A DNA stretch of 64,000 nucleotides from an uncultured Marinococcus sp. (GTDB lineage: Bacteria > Bacillota > Bacilli > Bacillales > Marinococcaceae), in NCBI RefSeq assembly GCF_947493875.1, contig NZ_CANLSU010000004.1, forward strand, positions 186,001 to 250,000. The letters run 5' to 3'. Below the pieces are notes generated by a model. The model was not told the origin of the DNA. It ran no database searches and saw nothing but the letters and a program-made list of their open reading frames with translations. A program made the translations under genes and the position numbers. Of the stretch, positions 17,821-27,327 are shown one piece after another (position 1 is the stretch's first letter; each line of letters begins with the position of its first letter).

Positions 17821-18006
17821 TTGCTCCGGTTCTTTAGCAATGTTTTTATTCCACCAGTCTGCCGCCTGCTTGCGAAACACGAGCAGCGTGCACCCAAACA
17901 AACATAAAATCGCGGGAATCCAGTTCGGCACACTGGCTAAAATAAATAATAATACGCCAATGCCGTTAATAAGCGTGGCCAGATTCATCACTGTTTTTGG
18001 TTTCAA
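17818..18006 (-). CDS. small two-TM membrane protein, hypothetical
   Basis: 62 residues starting at TTG 18006, with GGGGGAG at 6-base spacing. Two hydrophobic helices are visible: NLATLINGIGVLLFILASV (about 8-26) and WIPAILCLFGCTLLVF (about 29-44), followed by a charged tail. It lies 18 bases downstream of another small gene on the same strand and is probably cotranscribed with it. Not recognised. Confidence 0.6.
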   Translation of the reverse strand: MKPKTVMNLATLINGIGVLLFILASVPNWIPAILCLFGCTLLVFRKQAADWWNKNIAKEPEQ

Positions 18007-18024
18007 TGCGTCTCCCCCGTTTGG

Positions 18025-18267
18025 CTATGTTAATTTTTCCGTTGGATAAAACTCAATTTCCCGGCTTTCCCCGGTTTCCAGGTTTTCTTCACAAAAATGC
18101 TCCACAATGTCCTTTAAGGAATCGGAATCAGATGCAGCATAGCGTTCCTTTAAATAGCTGTTCACTTTTTTCTGTTGCTTCCGGTGTGCCTTTGGCACCA
18201 TCAAAAAACCAATCATTTCACCGTCAGGCGTACGATCCAGTCTATCCGCCAGTTCTTCATAGGTCAT
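18025..18267 (-). CDS. small hypothetical protein
   Basis: 80 residues, charged, soluble, mostly helical (MTYEELADRLDRTPDGEMIG, then VNSYLKERYAASDSDS). ATG at 18267, with GGAGG further upstream and AGAGGG close by. First gene of a probable two-gene operon with the two-TM protein. Not recognised; the gene is supported by its RBS and operon spacing only. Confidence 0.5.
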   Translation of the reverse strand: MTYEELADRLDRTPDGEMIGFLMVPKAHRKQQKKVNSYLKERYAASDSDSLKDIVEHFCEENLETGESREIEFYPTEKLT

Positions 18268-18387
18268 TTCAGCCCTCTGCCTCCTTACATGGTGCGCGCT
18301 TTTATTATTTCCATTATTTTCTATATCATTTATGATGAATGTGTCTGTTCATCTGCCCACAGCATATCATACAAAGGAGGGCCCGAC

Positions 18388-19161
18388 ATGCATGATTCTC
18401 CCGCAGTAGAAGTCAACCAGCTGACAAAACACTTTAAGAACTCCATTGCGGTCCACCCACTGAATTTCGAGGTCCATGCTCACGAAATATTCGGCTTTCT
18501 CGGACCAAACGGGGCCGGGAAGACAACGACGATGCGAATGCTCGCCGGTCTGCTTGAACCGAGCAGCGGGGATGGCTATATTCACGGCAAATCGATTAAA
18601 AACCAGTCACTTGAAGCAAAGCAGCAGATTGCCTATCTGCCCGATAAACCAGATATTTATCCAAAGCTCACAGGGTGGGAATTTCTTCAGTTTATTGCTT
18701 CTGTGTTTAAACTCGATAAAAACATATGGATAGAGCATGCAAACATGCTGCTGCACCGATTTGATTTAACAGAAAGCGCCGGCAGGTTAATGGAGACATA
18801 TTCACATGGCATGAAGCAGAAAATAGCTTTAACCGGAGTCCTGATCCACCAGCCGGCTGTTATTTTTCTCGACGAGCCTACGGTCGGGCTCGATCCGAAG
18901 AGCTCACGCGACCTTCGGGCCATTCTGCGCGAAACAGCGGCAGACGGAACTGCCGTCTTTTTTTCCACTCATATGCTCGACGTTGCTGATCAGCTCTGTG
19001 ACCGGGTTGGAATCATTCACCAGGGAAGGCTTCTGCAGACGGGCACCCCCGGGGAGCTTAAACAGGAGCACGCCAGTCACGCAGGAGGCTCTCTGGAGGA
19101 TGTCTTTCTCCGCATGACAGAGCAGCACGAAGCCGAAGATCCTGAAGGAGAGGTTCCGTGA
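18388..19161 (+). CDS. ABC transporter ATP-binding protein
   Basis: A 257-residue ABC ATPase. Walker A is GPNGAGKTT near residue 43, the signature is YSHGMKQKIALTG near residue 138, Walker B is VIFLDEPTVGLDP near residue 160, and the H-loop is FFSTHM near residue 195. The frame is open upstream to 18175, but the ATG at 18388 follows AAAGGAGG and gives the usual N-terminus. The stop overlaps the permease start by four bases (GTGA), so the two are translationally coupled. Subfamily resembles ABC-2 type exporter ATPases. Confidence 0.92.
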   Translation: MHDSPAVEVNQLTKHFKNSIAVHPLNFEVHAHEIFGFLGPNGAGKTTTMRMLAGLLEPSSGDGYIHGKSIKNQSLEAKQQIAYLPDKPDIYPKLTGWEFLQFIASVFKLDKNIWIEHANMLLHRFDLTESAGRLMETYSHGMKQKIALTGVLIHQPAVIFLDEPTVGLDPKSSRDLRAILRETAADGTAVFFSTHMLDVADQLCDRVGIIHQGRLLQTGTPGELKQEHASHAGGSLEDVFLRMTEQHEAEDPEGEVP

Positions 19162-20819
19162 TAAAAACGCTCTGGTATTATCAGAAAAAAACCATGCGCC
19201 ATCAGTACGAGGCTCTCCCTTCCGGGCGCAAAATATTATACATCACTCTTACAGCACTGGCCCTATTTATGATAATTCCCTTTGGCCTCGGCGCAGCTTC
19301 CGCTGGGGATGTTTTCTCTGCGGAAAGCTTACGTACAGCCGTCGTTTACCTGCTGCTGAGCACCCTTGCTGTTATCACTTTTGTGACCATGCCGCGCACC
19401 TTTCAATTACTGTTTGGTTCAAAGGATATTGAGTTTTTATTCACACTTCCCATCCGTTCGAGGCACCTGTTTGCCATGCAGTTTTTCACCGGATGGGCCG
19501 GATTTCCCCTGCTTTCCTTTTTATTATTAACCGGTCTGAGTATTATTATCGGCGCCGTTTCCGGAGCTCACCTTCTGTTTTTTCCCGCCGCTGCTCTTCT
19601 TTTTTTGGGACTGTCTGTTTTTGGAGCGGGCCTCGCATTTCTATTGAATCTGTTTCTTGTTTATATTCTGCCGGCCCAGCGTGCCCAGCAGCTGACTACG
19701 ATAATCAGTTTCATATCTGCAGCCCTGTTTATTCTGGCTGCGCAGATGCCAAATATCATTATGCAAAACGACAGCACCTCCCTTACTATTGAAGAAGCTC
19801 CAGGCTGGCTCCCCACGCAGCCCGTGGCAGCCGCTCTTTTCGCTTCCTTCCAGGGGGAAGGCGCCGGTATCATTTATACAGCTGCCTGCCTTGGGGCTTT
19901 GGCGATTATAAGCCTCGCTTCTCTCTGGTTCGTGGAGAAACACTATTTCTCCTCCTGGCAGCGGGCCACCGAACCCGTGGGAAACAAAATCAAATCGACC
20001 CGGCCCGGGGCAGCCCGTCCTGTTCCCTATGCCATTGCCCTTAAAGAATGGCGGGCCGTGCAGAGAAACCCTAAGGAATGGACCACCTGCTTCACGTTCG
20101 CCCTTATTCTTATTTTAATGTTCATTAATTTTTTTGGAAGCGGCTCAGCTCTTGCTTCCCCATGGGCAAATCCCTCCTCTGCCTGGAGCAGTGTACACGT
20201 GATGCTCGGCCCGGCCATCCTGCTCGGCCTGCAGCAGTTTGCCGCAGCTGCGTTTGGACGGGAGGGGGACTCCCGCTGGATGCTGCGGGCGCTTCCTATA
20301 GAGCCCCGGCAGATTGTCCTGGGGAAGTTTCTGGCTCACTGGATTATGACAGGAGCGGCCATTGCAGCACTTGAGCTGATCGCCTTTCTGCTCTTTGGGT
20401 GGAACATTGTACTATTTTTCGCCGGACTTGTGCTGACGCTCTCCCTCACGGCTGTTGCCGCGGCTTCAGGCATCTGGGCCGGGGCAGCCGGCGGAACATA
20501 CGACGAAAAAAATCCGCAAAAACGGGTGCGGTTCGACACAGGCGTGGTATCCTTCTTTCTCAACGTTCTGTACCTTCTGCTTTTTTTCGTTCCCACCTGG
20601 ATGCTTCTAAGTGCCGGCCTCTCCCTTCAGTCAAAATGGGCCAGCCCCGAGCCGGCTTTTCTCCCCTTATGGGACACAGCCCCCTGGCAATGGATCGGCC
20701 TGCTGGGGGCCGGAGGGATTCTGACTGCTGCGGGGCTTGCGCTGCTGATCGTATATCTTCATCTGCGCCGTGGTACAAAAGAGCTTACAGAACGTGGCGT
20801 CGATTATTTAGACACATAA
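19158..20819 (+). CDS. ABC-2 type exporter permease
   Basis: A 553-residue polytopic membrane protein with roughly 12 hydrophobic segments in two halves separated by a cytoplasmic region near residue 280-310 (VPYAIALKEWRAVQRNPKEW). The N-terminal half has PRTFQLLFGSKDIEFLFTLP, a pattern found in putative bacterial exporter permeases of the ABC-2 kind. GTG start at 19158 overlaps the ATPase stop, with GGAGAGG upstream. Substrate unknown. The pair forms a compact exporter operon closed by a strong terminator. Confidence 0.85.
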   Translation: MIKTLWYYQKKTMRHQYEALPSGRKILYITLTALALFMIIPFGLGAASAGDVFSAESLRTAVVYLLLSTLAVITFVTMPRTFQLLFGSKDIEFLFTLPIRSRHLFAMQFFTGWAGFPLLSFLLLTGLSIIIGAVSGAHLLFFPAAALLFLGLSVFGAGLAFLLNLFLVYILPAQRAQQLTTIISFISAALFILAAQMPNIIMQNDSTSLTIEEAPGWLPTQPVAAALFASFQGEGAGIIYTAACLGALAIISLASLWFVEKHYFSSWQRATEPVGNKIKSTRPGAARPVPYAIALKEWRAVQRNPKEWTTCFTFALILILMFINFFGSGSALASPWANPSSAWSSVHVMLGPAILLGLQQFAAAAFGREGDSRWMLRALPIEPRQIVLGKFLAHWIMTGAAIAALELIAFLLFGWNIVLFFAGLVLTLSLTAVAAASGIWAGAAGGTYDEKNPQKRVRFDTGVVSFFLNVLYLLLFFVPTWMLLSAGLSLQSKWASPEPAFLPLWDTAPWQWIGLLGAGGILTAAGLALLIVYLHLRRGTKELTERGVDYLDT

Positions 20820-20820
20820 A

Positions 20821-20847
20821 CCTGCCGGACTGCCGGCAGGTTTTTTT
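20821..20847 (+). terminator. intrinsic terminator of the ABC exporter operon
   Basis: CCTGCCGG and CCGGCAGG pair across ACTG, followed by seven T. Confidence 0.93.
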
Positions 20848-20961
20848 ATCAAAACCTCTAAGCTCATTACTTGATTCTCTACATGGCAAATGCTACGATA
20901 CTCCTTGTGACTAAACGTTCACCAAAAGTAACCACATAGTCAAAAGGAGGCCAAAAACTGC

Positions 20962-21843
20962 ATGACAGAGCGTAAGGATGAGCTTTTGGAAGCAGCTCTG
21001 CAGCTGTTTGTGAAGCAGGGGTTTCACTCCACTTCCATCCAGCACATCACAGCGGCCTGCGGTATCTCCAAAGGCGGCTTCTATAAGCATTTTGATTCCA
21101 AGGAAACGATGCTTTTAGAGCTGCTCCGCAAAGTGCATGAAAACATGCTTCACGAGGCCGAAAACTATCAGGGAACGCAGCATGAGCCGGAGCTCAAGCG
21201 GCTTGAGGGGAAAATACGCATCGAGCTGGAGAAATTCACGGAGTACCGCCCGCTGTTTCAGATGCTTTTCACAGAATTTCCTCCTCATACGGAAAACAAA
21301 ATTTCCAACTACTTAAACCGTATGCGCCGCTTTTTTCAGGAATGGCATGAACAATCGCTACTGGAAGCCTTCGGCCCCCGTGTGCGCCCTTACGTCAGTG
21401 ACCTGGCTGTTATTCTCGAAGGAATCATGCATTCCTATTTAACCCTTATGACCTGGCATATTTCCGCCCTGCCGTTGAACCAGTTATCTGCATTCATTGT
21501 CGAGAGGCTTCATTCCATTGTTAAGGATGACAGCGATCTACATCCCCAGCTTCCGAGAGGATGGGCTGGAGGAGACGAGCCCATACAGGGTATGGAAAGC
21601 ATCCGCTGCGAAGCCGAAGCACTGCTTTTGTTTGTAAAAGCCCGGCACACGCAGGGCGACCTGCCTGAAAAAACGCTCCAGACCACGGAAATGATTTACG
21701 AAGAGTTCAAGGCAGAAATACCAAGGGAATTTTTGATCGATGCTTTACTGCATCAGCTGCAGCACCACGCGGATCTCCATACGCACACGCAGAAGCTGAG
21801 TGCAAAATGGAGCGCATGGAAAGGAGAGAAACACGTACTATGA
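20962..21843 (+). CDS. TetR/AcrR-family transcriptional regulator
   Basis: A 293-residue regulator. The N-terminal TetR HTH is clear (LLEAALQLFVKQGFHSTSIQ, then GISKGGFYKHFDSKETML, residues 7-50). The ligand domain is followed by an extra ~90-residue C-terminal region, making it longer than the usual ~200 residues. ATG at 20962 has AAAGGAGG at 11 bases. It overlaps the MFS transporter start by ATGA, so it is probably an autoregulated local repressor of that efflux pump. The upstream region (20890-20940) contains TGACTA..TAGTCA half-sites as a possible operator. Confidence 0.9.
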   Translation: MTERKDELLEAALQLFVKQGFHSTSIQHITAACGISKGGFYKHFDSKETMLLELLRKVHENMLHEAENYQGTQHEPELKRLEGKIRIELEKFTEYRPLFQMLFTEFPPHTENKISNYLNRMRRFFQEWHEQSLLEAFGPRVRPYVSDLAVILEGIMHSYLTLMTWHISALPLNQLSAFIVERLHSIVKDDSDLHPQLPRGWAGGDEPIQGMESIRCEAEALLLFVKARHTQGDLPEKTLQTTEMIYEEFKAEIPREFLIDALLHQLQHHADLHTHTQKLSAKWSAWKGEKHVL

Positions 21844-23315
21844 GTTCTTCATCTTGGGACATTCCCACCGGGCAGAAGGCAGCTATGATTACTGCCCTGC
21901 TGCTTGGTGCCTTTATGGGAATTATTAATGAAACATTGCTTGCCACCGCCCTGCCTTCCATTCAGGATGCCCTCGGGGTTACCCAGGGAACCGTTCAGTG
22001 GCTGACAACAGCCTTCTTAATGACAAACGGTATTATGATTCCAATCTCTGCATTTTTAATTGAACGCTTTACAACCAGAGGGCTGTTTTTGACCGCTATA
22101 GGCTTATTCGGTATTGGTACCGCTATCGCTGCCATTGCTCCCTCATTTCCCGTGCTTCTTTTTGCACGCGTCATCCAGGCCTCCGGCTCCGGCATTATGC
22201 TGCCGCTGTTAATGACCGTACTTCTGGCCATTATTCCGGTGGAACGCCGCGGCACAGCGATGGGCATGATCGGGATCGTTATTTCGTTTGGTCCCGCTAT
22301 CGGCCCGACGCTATCGGGTTTTCTACTCGAGCATTTTCCATGGAGAGCCCTGTTTATTACGGTGCTTCCAATCGTCGCACTGACGATCATTACCGGCGCT
22401 ATCTTTTTGAAGAACGTAACCGAACTGGGCAGCCCGAAGATTGATGTATTGTCCATCATTCTTTCTTCCTTTGGCTTTGGCTCCTTTTTGTACGGCTTCG
22501 GAACAGCTTCGGAAAGCGGCTGGGGCAGCCCGGTCGTTCTTACTGCCGTGATTGCCGGCGCCCTCATTATCGGATTGTTCATCTGGCGTCAGTTCACGTT
22601 AAAGTCGCCAATGCTCGAATTCCGGGTGTTTAAGTTTAAGATATTCAGCCTCGCTATCGGTATCACTATGGCTGTATTGGTTTCATTAATAGGAGCAGAA
22701 ACGCTCCTGCCGCTGTTCATGCAGAACGTGTTAGGCTTTACACCGCTGGAATCCGGCTTAATGCTTTTGCCGGGAGCCATTGTGATCGGGATTATGTCGC
22801 CGATTACAGGCCGTCTGTTTGATGCCTTTGGCGCAAAATGGCTCGCAATTACCGGCCTTTCCATTGTCACCATCACTACCTTTATGTTTACGAACCTTTC
22901 GCTTGAAACGTCGTTTACGTATTTAACCATTATATATGCAATCCGTATGTTCGGGCTCGCCTGCGCGCTGATGCCGGTCATGACATCAGCATTAAACCAG
23001 CTGCCGATGAAATGGTACGCCCACGGCTCAGCTATGGCAAATACGCTGCAGCAGATTTCCGCTTCTATCGGTACGGCCCTTTTGGTGACATTTGTCGCCT
23101 TAGGTGCCCAGCAGTATCAGCCTGATGCATCGACCTCCGCAGAAGCCGTGCCACAGCTGGCGCAGGTAGTCGGATTTGAGTGGGCCTTTATGGGAAGCAC
23201 TGCTCTTGCCTTTGTAGCCTTGATTCTTTCCCTTTTCCTGAGCTCTCCGAAAAGAGAGAAGGAAATGACCCGCCAGGCAAACGAAGAACAAAAGAACAAC
23301 GCCCCCGCTAAATAG
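21840..23315 (+). CDS. DHA2-family multidrug efflux MFS transporter
   Basis: A 491-residue transporter of the EmrB/QacA type with 14 predicted TM segments. Typical are LLATALPSIQDALGVTQGTV near residue 35, QWLTTAFLMTNGIMIPISAF, motif C-like GIVISFGPAIGPTLSGFLLE near residue 150, and RMFGLACALMPVMTSALNQL near residue 375. The frame is open to 21807, but the ATG at 21840 overlaps the TetR stop (ATGA), giving translational coupling. The TetR-MFS pair should respond to and export a toxic hydrophobic compound; the compound is unknown. Confidence 0.9.
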   Translation: MSSSSWDIPTGQKAAMITALLLGAFMGIINETLLATALPSIQDALGVTQGTVQWLTTAFLMTNGIMIPISAFLIERFTTRGLFLTAIGLFGIGTAIAAIAPSFPVLLFARVIQASGSGIMLPLLMTVLLAIIPVERRGTAMGMIGIVISFGPAIGPTLSGFLLEHFPWRALFITVLPIVALTIITGAIFLKNVTELGSPKIDVLSIILSSFGFGSFLYGFGTASESGWGSPVVLTAVIAGALIIGLFIWRQFTLKSPMLEFRVFKFKIFSLAIGITMAVLVSLIGAETLLPLFMQNVLGFTPLESGLMLLPGAIVIGIMSPITGRLFDAFGAKWLAITGLSIVTITTFMFTNLSLETSFTYLTIIYAIRMFGLACALMPVMTSALNQLPMKWYAHGSAMANTLQQISASIGTALLVTFVALGAQQYQPDASTSAEAVPQLAQVVGFEWAFMGSTALAFVALILSLFLSSPKREKEMTRQANEEQKNNAPAK

Positions 23316-23317
23316 TA

Positions 23318-23362
23318 AAATACCCCGAGAGGCCTGAAAAAACGGCCTCTCGGGGTATTTTT
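23318..23362. terminator. bidirectional intrinsic terminator
   Basis: 17-bp perfect stem (left arm 23318-23334, right arm 23344-23360) with a 9-base loop and flanking A/T tracts, between two convergent genes. Confidence 0.95.
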
Positions 23363-24237
23363 CATTCGCTTCCTTTGGACAGCAGCTTATACACTGCCGC
23401 AAAGTCTTCATCACCCATCCCGTACTGCTTCGCGAGCGCATAGGCTTCCCGGACCGAGCCGGTGACCGGCAGGGAAATTCCCGCCTGGTAGGCTGATTCC
23501 TCGAGCAGGTGTAAATCCTTGTAGGCATGCTTCAGCGGAAACTGGGTTTCATAGCTGCCGCTCAGAAGCATGTCCCGCTTTCCTGCCACCGCAGGAGCCG
23601 TCGTCGGCACCTGAAGCAGTACATCAAGCGCCTGCTCCTTATCAAGTCCCAGTCCTTCCGCTGCGTGCAGCCCTTCCGACAGACTGGTCATGGCATGCAT
23701 CAGCGTTAGGTTGACGGACATTTTCATCGCAGAGCCGCTTCCGCTGCTTCCCATATAGTGCACATTTTTGCCCATAATTTCGAGAAGCGGCTGTACTGTT
23801 TTTACATCCTCCTCACGGCCGCCGGCAAGAAATACCAGCTCGCCCTTTTCAGCAGGTCCTTTAGACCCGGACACTGGTGCGTCCACCAGGCGCATTTCCT
23901 TCATTTTTGCAGTTTTGGCCATTTGCCGGGTAAAGCCGGGATTGACTGTGCTCATATCCACCCAGATTTTCCGGCTCGTTTCGCCGGCAAACAGGCCGTC
24001 CACGCTGTTTGCGATCTCCTCTACTGCTTCAGGGTTCGACAGCATGGTGAATACGACATCCACCTTGGACACCAGCTCTCTCGGGGTTTCCCTCCATCCA
24101 GCTCCTGCATCGAGCAGGTGCTGCGCCTTCTGCTTGGTCCGGTTATAAATCGTAACCTTTTCTCCGGCATCCATTAAATTTTTTACCATGTTTGAACCCA
24201 TAATTCCCGTTCCAATAAACCCAACTCTCACACTCAT
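23362..24237 (-). CDS. NAD(P)-dependent beta-hydroxyacid dehydrogenase (HIBADH family)
   Basis: A 291-residue member of the 3-hydroxyisobutyrate / 6-phosphogluconate-like dehydrogenase family. It has the N-terminal Rossmann loop VGFIGTGIMGSNMVKNL, the substrate-binding signature DAPVSGSKGPAEKGEL near residue 118, and the catalytic-Lys region GSGSAMKMSVNLTLMHAM near residue 170. ATG at 24237 has AAAGGATG upstream. It is divergent from the PLP dehydratase. Members of this branch reduce small aldehydes such as glyoxylate or succinic semialdehyde; the substrate here is not determined. Confidence 0.88.
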   Translation of the reverse strand: MSVRVGFIGTGIMGSNMVKNLMDAGEKVTIYNRTKQKAQHLLDAGAGWRETPRELVSKVDVVFTMLSNPEAVEEIANSVDGLFAGETSRKIWVDMSTVNPGFTRQMAKTAKMKEMRLVDAPVSGSKGPAEKGELVFLAGGREEDVKTVQPLLEIMGKNVHYMGSSGSGSAMKMSVNLTLMHAMTSLSEGLHAAEGLGLDKEQALDVLLQVPTTAPAVAGKRDMLLSGSYETQFPLKHAYKDLHLLEESAYQAGISLPVTGSVREAYALAKQYGMGDEDFAAVYKLLSKGSE

Positions 24238-24378
24238 TCATCCTTTCTACGCACGCTTCTATTTGGGTGTTCCCTATCCGCAATCTGGCAAACGTCCGCC
24301 AGAGCGTATTGTTTTCGCTTCTCCGCTTATGTTTAAATAAGTATAATTATTAATTTTGCTGCAGCAGGAGATGATTCT

Positions 24379-25341
24379 ATGTTAACACTTCAGGATGCCT
24401 GGGAAGCAAGACAGCGTTTACGTCCGGTACTTCCGGAAACGCCGCTCCTTTTTTCCCAGCCACTGACAAATATTGCCGGCCATCCCGTGTACTTAAAGCT
24501 CGAGCAAATGCACGTCACCGGCTCCTTCAAGCTCCGGGGAGCAACTAACATGATTCGTTCCCTGACTCCGGAGCAGCGGGCCCAGGGCGTCGTCACATTT
24601 TCCACCGGTAATCACGGTTTTGCCGTAGCGACAGCAGCAGCCCTGCTCGGCATCCGCTCTGTCGTGTGTGTTTCAGAAAACGTACCGGCAAATAAAGTCG
24701 AGGCGCTCAAAGCAAGCGGTGCTGAACTGCATGTAGAAGGAAGCGGCCAGGACGAAGCCGGAGAAGCCAGCGCCCGCCTTGTCGAAGAGGAGGGACTGAC
24801 TCTTATCCCTCCCTTTGACCATCCTTCGGTCATCGCCGGACAGGCAACCATGGGACTCGAGATCCTCGAGCATCTGCCCTCCGTGAAGCACGTGCTCACC
24901 GGCCTTTCCGGCGGCGGCCTGCTGTCTGGCCTCGGTCTTGCCCTGAAGGAACAAATTCCTGATCTTGAGCTTATCGGTCTGTCCCTCCGGGAAGGAGCTG
25001 CTATGGATGAGAGCCTGAATATCGGCAAGCCAACGATCGTTCCGGAGGCACCAACACTTGCCGACAGCCTGCTCGGAGGTATCGGTCTCGAAAACCAGTA
25101 TACGTTTTCCATGGTCCAGCGCTACGCTGATCAGCGCCTCCGGCTGCATGAGGACACAATCGCCCGGGGCATGGCCTTTTTATACGATAAGCACAAAATG
25201 GTCGTTGAAGGAGCAGCCGCTGTCGGCACCGGTGCCCTTTTGGATGGACTCGTGACCGTTAACGGTCCTGCTGTTCTCATCGTTTCCGGCAGCAGCGTGG
25301 ACGTGCACACACACCGCGAAGCAGTCGTGCCGTATATTTAA
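24379..25341 (+). CDS. PLP-dependent threonine/serine dehydratase-like protein
   Basis: A 320-residue fold-type II PLP enzyme. The PLP lysine is in VTGSFKLRGATNMI near residue 53, the substrate loop is STGNHGFAVATAAAL, and the phosphate-binding glycine loop is TGLSGGGLLSGLGLAL near residue 175. It lacks the C-terminal ACT-like regulatory domain of biosynthetic IlvA, so it is a catabolic or specialised ammonia-lyase. Hydroxyectoine-utilisation dehydratases (EutB) share the GSFKLRGATN motif, so that is an alternative, but no ectoine genes are nearby. ATG at 24379 follows AGGAG. Confidence 0.85.
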   Translation: MLTLQDAWEARQRLRPVLPETPLLFSQPLTNIAGHPVYLKLEQMHVTGSFKLRGATNMIRSLTPEQRAQGVVTFSTGNHGFAVATAAALLGIRSVVCVSENVPANKVEALKASGAELHVEGSGQDEAGEASARLVEEEGLTLIPPFDHPSVIAGQATMGLEILEHLPSVKHVLTGLSGGGLLSGLGLALKEQIPDLELIGLSLREGAAMDESLNIGKPTIVPEAPTLADSLLGGIGLENQYTFSMVQRYADQRLRLHEDTIARGMAFLYDKHKMVVEGAAAVGTGALLDGLVTVNGPAVLIVSGSSVDVHTHREAVVPYI

Positions 25342-25356
25342 AGACGCTGCCTGCTG

Positions 25357-25944
25357 CTATATTTTCTTTTCTTCCCGCTGGCGCGACCGGTATGGAGAGA
25401 GGGAGAGCAGATCCATGGCGTCCTGCTTCTTTGTTTTTTCCCATTCCTTTCGGCGCTGTGCGAACCATTTATGGTAGTTTTTGTCCCCCATCTGCTTTTT
25501 TAAAAAAGAAAGGCTCTGAAGCGGCCCCTCTTCGGTACTAAGCGTTGTCAGCTGCAGCTGATATGCTTCTTCCTTCTGCAGCCATGCATCCATCTGCCGC
25601 GTGGACATTAATACGTACGGCACCCTGCCTTCATACAGGCGACGGTAAAGCAGCAGCCGGTAATCTGACCGGATGAGACGGTCGGCTGCCTCCTTCTGCT
25701 CCCGGAATTTTTCCGGAAAACGACGCGTGAGTGCTTTTGCTTTTTGTTCTTCCGCGGCAGCCCGCTGTTCAATATAGCGGGGCGTATCAACAACATAAAA
25801 CGCTCGGCTGCGGTAGCTTTTAAAAAACGGCAGCTCCCGCTCCCAGGCAATATATCCGTATTTATCCTTTTCTAAATCATCGTTGCGGTATAGACGGTGG
25901 CATTCGAGTTCGTTCCATTTACGATTCCATTCATGATAGATCAT
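25357..25944 (-). CDS. hypothetical protein, Arg/Lys/Glu-rich, helical
   Basis: 195 residues, not recognised. Sequence is highly charged and aromatic (WNRKWNELECHRLYRNDDLE, YRLLLYRRLYEGRVPYVL, NYHKWFAQRRKEWEKTKKQD) and predicted largely helical with no membrane segment. ATG at 25944 follows GGAGG at about 11 bases. It is convergent with the dehydratase (15 bases between stops) and divergent from the P450 gene. Length, RBS and lack of overlap support coding. Confidence 0.6.
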   Translation of the reverse strand: MIYHEWNRKWNELECHRLYRNDDLEKDKYGYIAWERELPFFKSYRSRAFYVVDTPRYIEQRAAAEEQKAKALTRRFPEKFREQKEAADRLIRSDYRLLLYRRLYEGRVPYVLMSTRQMDAWLQKEEAYQLQLTTLSTEEGPLQSLSFLKKQMGDKNYHKWFAQRRKEWEKTKKQDAMDLLSLSPYRSRQREEKKI

Positions 25945-26112
25945 ATTTCGCTATACCTCCGCAAGGGATGGATTTTCCTACATTCTAATTGTTTCTTCTT
26001 CAAACAACAATGATGACGCTTTCGGAAAAACGGGAATATCATTAACCTGTCCCCGTTTCTTAAAATGTACGGGTACTTCCTTGTCAAGCCTACTATAAAG
26101 GAGCCGATTACC

Positions 26113-27324
26113 ATGAATAATGAGTTCAGCAGCAACGATGCCGGCTTATTCACCCACGCCTTTAACCAGAACCCGTACCCCGCCTTTCACTCTCTACAGC
26201 AGCACGATCCGGTGCATCAGGCCTTAATGCCCGATGGCCATTACGCCTGGATCGTCACCCGCTACGAGGATGCTGTTGCGGTACTGAAGGACACTCGCTT
26301 CATTAAGGATTTCACTGTATTTTTAAATGAAGAAGAGCGTGCCGAAGCACAGAAAAATATTTTTTCCCAAAATATGCTTTTTGCGGATCCCCCGGATCAT
26401 AAACGGCTGCGCGGACTCGTTCAGCAGGCGTTTACACCGAAAATGATCGAAGAGCTCCGGGGCAGGATTACAGAGATTGCAAATGAGCTGATCGATGATA
26501 TGCAGGACCGCTCCCGAATTGATATTATCGATGATTTCGCCTTTCCGCTTCCCATCATTGTTATCTGCGAAATGCTCGGCGTGCCAAGCGAGGACAGAGA
26601 TAAATTCCGTACCTGGTCCAATACGCTCGTCGAAGCCTCCAATGACCCCGGAAAAGCCGAAAAAATTCAGCAGCACACGGAGGAATTCACCGCCTATCTC
26701 CGGGATTGGATAGCCACCAGGCGGGAGCAGCCGGAGGATGATATGGTGAGTAAGCTCATCCAGGCAGAAGAGGAAGGTGACCGTCTATCCGAGCAGGAGC
26801 TTTACGGCGTCGTTTCGCTGCTCATTATCGCCGGTCATGAAACGACGGTAAACCTCATTGCAAACGGCCTGTTTGCTTTGATGACTCACCCGGAGCAGAT
26901 GCGCACGTTACAGCAACAGCCCGAGCGCATCCGCCCGGCCATTGAAGAAATGCTCCGCTTCGAGGGACCGGTGGAATTCAGCACCGACCGCTGGGCCGCT
27001 GAAACACTCGAGTTCCAGGGAAAAACGATAAACTTGGGAGACCATGTACTCGTCGCGCTCGATGCGGCTAACCGCGATCCGGAAGCATTTGAAGATCCCG
27101 ACGTTTTCGACATCACCCGCGGACAGAGCAAGCATCTTGCTTTTGGCAAAGGCATGCACTTCTGTCTCGGAGCACCGCTTGCCAGAGTTGAAACTGAAGT
27201 CGCTGTGAATACGCTGCTCGAACGCTTCCCCGATCTCCAGCTGGATGCCTCTCCTGCTGAATTGGAATGGCGGCCCGGCATGCTCATGCGCGGCCTCACG
27301 GAGCTTCCCGTTCGTCTGACGTAA
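26113..27324 (+). CDS. cytochrome P450
   Basis: A 403-residue soluble bacterial P450, a haem-thiolate monooxygenase. The I-helix oxygen-activation motif is IIAGHETTVN near residue 240, the ExxR pair is in EEMLRFEG near 280, and the haem-ligand loop is FGKGMHFCLGAPLAR with the axial Cys near residue 350. Size and lack of a membrane anchor match class I bacterial enzymes (CYP107-like). No ferredoxin or ferredoxin reductase gene is adjacent, so redox partners are encoded elsewhere. The frame is open from 26065, but the ATG at 26113 has AAGGAG at 10 bases. Substrate unknown. A terminator follows. Confidence 0.93.
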   Translation: MNNEFSSNDAGLFTHAFNQNPYPAFHSLQQHDPVHQALMPDGHYAWIVTRYEDAVAVLKDTRFIKDFTVFLNEEERAEAQKNIFSQNMLFADPPDHKRLRGLVQQAFTPKMIEELRGRITEIANELIDDMQDRSRIDIIDDFAFPLPIIVICEMLGVPSEDRDKFRTWSNTLVEASNDPGKAEKIQQHTEEFTAYLRDWIATRREQPEDDMVSKLIQAEEEGDRLSEQELYGVVSLLIIAGHETTVNLIANGLFALMTHPEQMRTLQQQPERIRPAIEEMLRFEGPVEFSTDRWAAETLEFQGKTINLGDHVLVALDAANRDPEAFEDPDVFDITRGQSKHLAFGKGMHFCLGAPLARVETEVAVNTLLERFPDLQLDASPAELEWRPGMLMRGLTELPVRLT

Positions 27325-27327
27325 ATA

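Noticed and set aside
21995-22582. Long reverse-strand open frames inside the MFS gene (also at 32-33 kb and 35 kb).
   Set aside because: Typical shadows of membrane protein genes; no RBS and no recognisable product.
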